NCBI RefSeq assembly: GCF_900100925.1
Contig: NZ_FNKO01000001.1
Location: forward strand, 1,736,001 to 1,800,000
Direction: 5' to 3'
From: Actinopolyspora saharensis
GTDB lineage: Bacteria; Actinomycetota; Actinomycetes; Mycobacteriales; Pseudonocardiaceae
DNA: 64,000 nt
Every line of letters starts with the position of its first letter. The first letter of the stretch is position 1. A program made the translations under genes and the position numbers. Positions 62,916 to 64,000 of this stretch are shown one piece after another. The notes under the pieces were generated by a model. It saw nothing but the letters and a program-made list of their open reading frames with translations, made no database searches and was not told the DNA's origin.

Positions 62916-64000
62916 ATGAGCATCAACCCGACCCCTGCGATCCTGCAGTACCCCCGCATCCGCAAGTCGCCCTTCTTCTACGCCTCGCGCAGGCACGGGG
63001 TGGGCATGTACAGCGTGTACAACCACACCTACCACGCCAGGCACTACGGCGACCCCGTCGCCGAGTACTGGCACCTGCTGAACGGTGTGACCCTGTGGGA
63101 CGTCGGTGTCGAGCGGCAGGTCGAGATCACAGGGCCGGACGCCTTCGACTTCACCAACATGCTGGTTCCCCGTGATCTCAACAAGTGCCGGGTCGGGCAG
63201 TGCAAGTACGTGTTCATCACCTCCGAGGAGGGCGGGATCATCAACGATCCCGTACTGCTGCGGCTCGGTGAGAACCACTTCTGGCTGTCGCTGGCCGACA
63301 GCGACGTGCTCCTCTGGGCCAAGGGGCTCGCCTACAGCATGGGCATGAACGTCCAGATCAGGGAACCCGACGTGGGCCCCGTGCAGGTGCAGGGCCCCAA
63401 GTCCCGCGACGTCATGATCGACCTGTTCGGTGACTCCATCAAGGACATCCCCTACTACTACGCGGTGGACCGCGAGCTCGACGGCATGGACGTGATCGTC
63501 TCGCGGACCGGCTACACCGCCGAACTCGGTTACGAGATCTACCTGCACAACGCCAGCCGCGACGGTGTGCGCCTCTGGGAGAAGATCTGGGAGGCCGGTC
63601 GTCCCTACGACATGCAGGTGATCGGTCCCTGCCACATCCGCAGGATCGAGGCCGGCATCCTCTCCTGGGGCTGCGACATCACCTACGACACCAACCCGTT
63701 CGAGGTCGGCTACGGCTTCGAGGCGACCTGGATGGTCGACCTCAACCAGGAGGCCGACTTCATCGGCAAGTCGGCGCTGACCCGCATCTACAACGAGGGA
63801 ATCAGCCGCAGGCTGGTGGGCGTGAAGATCGGCGGTCCGGAAGTGGGCAGCTTCAACGACGGTTCGATGATCGACACCTTCCCCGTGCGGGACCCGAACG
63901 GCCTGCACATCGGGGACGTCACCTCGGCCTGCTACTCGCCGCGAGTGGAGAGCAACATCGGCTACGCCATGGTGCCGATCAGCTACCGCGAGACCGGAAC
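62916..64000 (+). CDS. GcvT-family aminomethyltransferase/demethylase, DmdA-like (3' end beyond window)
   Basis: 361 codons visible and no stop; the start ATG has GAGGAG upstream. GcvT fold: GVTLWDVGVERQVEITGPDA (58-77), NDPVLLRLGENHFWLSLADS with Asp111, GYTAELGYEIYLHN (199-212), and RRIEAGILSWGCDITYDTNP (242-261). The N-terminal pattern and the WDV-ERQVE-GPDA and GG-NDPV-L segments recall DMSP demethylase DmdA more than glycine-cleavage GcvT. It should move a methyl group from an N- or S-methyl compound to tetrahydrofolate. Next to dimethylglycine oxidase, glycine betaine or DMSP are the obvious candidate substrates; neither is proven. Confidence 0.85.
   Translation, partial: MSINPTPAILQYPRIRKSPFFYASRRHGVGMYSVYNHTYHARHYGDPVAEYWHLLNGVTLWDVGVERQVEITGPDAFDFTNMLVPRDLNKCRVGQCKYVFITSEEGGIINDPVLLRLGENHFWLSLADSDVLLWAKGLAYSMGMNVQIREPDVGPVQVQGPKSRDVMIDLFGDSIKDIPYYYAVDRELDGMDVIVSRTGYTAELGYEIYLHNASRDGVRLWEKIWEAGRPYDMQVIGPCHIRRIEAGILSWGCDITYDTNPFEVGYGFEATWMVDLNQEADFIGKSALTRIYNEGISRRLVGVKIGGPEVGSFNDGSMIDTFPVRDPNGLHIGDVTSACYSPRVESNIGYAMVPISYRETG

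Overview
The window is chromosomal DNA of a high-GC Gram-positive actinomycete. Evidence: very GC-rich third codon positions, frequent GTG and TTG starts, several likely leaderless genes, an ANTAR-type PdtaR regulator, a DUF3073 protein, a CoaE-GrpB fusion and the housekeeping neighbourhood uvrB-coaE-rpsA-polA-pdtaR that is also found in mycobacteria and Pseudonocardiales. Glycine-betaine and sarcosine catabolism next to xylan use would suit a salt-adapted soil actinomycete such as Actinopolyspora, but the genus is only an inference.

Layout. (1) 21-4994: a five-gene forward operon of CoA-ester catabolism (class III CoA-transferase, crotonase, acetoacetate decarboxylase-like, 3-hydroxyacyl-CoA/carnitine dehydrogenase-like, acyl-CoA dehydrogenase). 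(2) 5094-21585: conserved core with uvrB, two DUF402 proteins, coaE, rpsA, a methyltransferase, a GNAT protein, an ABC-like ATPase with a YhgE-type membrane protein, a VOC protein, polA, a hotdog thioesterase and pdtaR. (3) 21832-30410: a tRNA-Leu(CAA) gene followed by a 5'-truncated tyrosine integrase, then accessory genes: an NmrA-like protein, a response-regulator/KaiC-like operon facing a PAS-GGDEF-EAL protein, and a divergent MarR/thioredoxin-reductase-like pair. (4) 30544-39803: a Tat-exported NAALADase-like M28 peptidase, a 1.2 kb gene-free stretch with a strong promoter-operator, a sugar ABC importer without its own ATPase, small regulators, DUF3073, GNAT and a membrane protein. (5) 39966-48478: xylose/xylan locus: divergent ROK repressor, MFS sugar transporter, secreted GH3 beta-xylosidase, xylA and xylB. 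(6) 48660-53869: gamma-carbonic-anhydrase-like protein, IclR regulator divergent from a MetE-like methyltransferase, an unknown membrane-anchored protein and a second IclR regulator. (7) 54246-64000: methylated-glycine catabolism: soxBDAG, a divergent GntR regulator, dimethylglycine oxidase and the start of a DmdA-like GcvT-family protein cut by the window end.

How it works together. Region 7 gives dimethylglycine to sarcosine to glycine with methyl groups passed to tetrahydrofolate; the DmdA-like protein is a candidate for an upstream demethylation. Region 5 is a self-contained route from xylo-oligosaccharides to xylulose-5-phosphate, with a promoter/operator that fits ROK repression. The least understood parts are the KaiC-like/c-di-GMP gene pair, a 43-bp inverted repeat pair bracketing the M28 peptidase gene, and the promoter/two-operator arrangement of the sugar importer.
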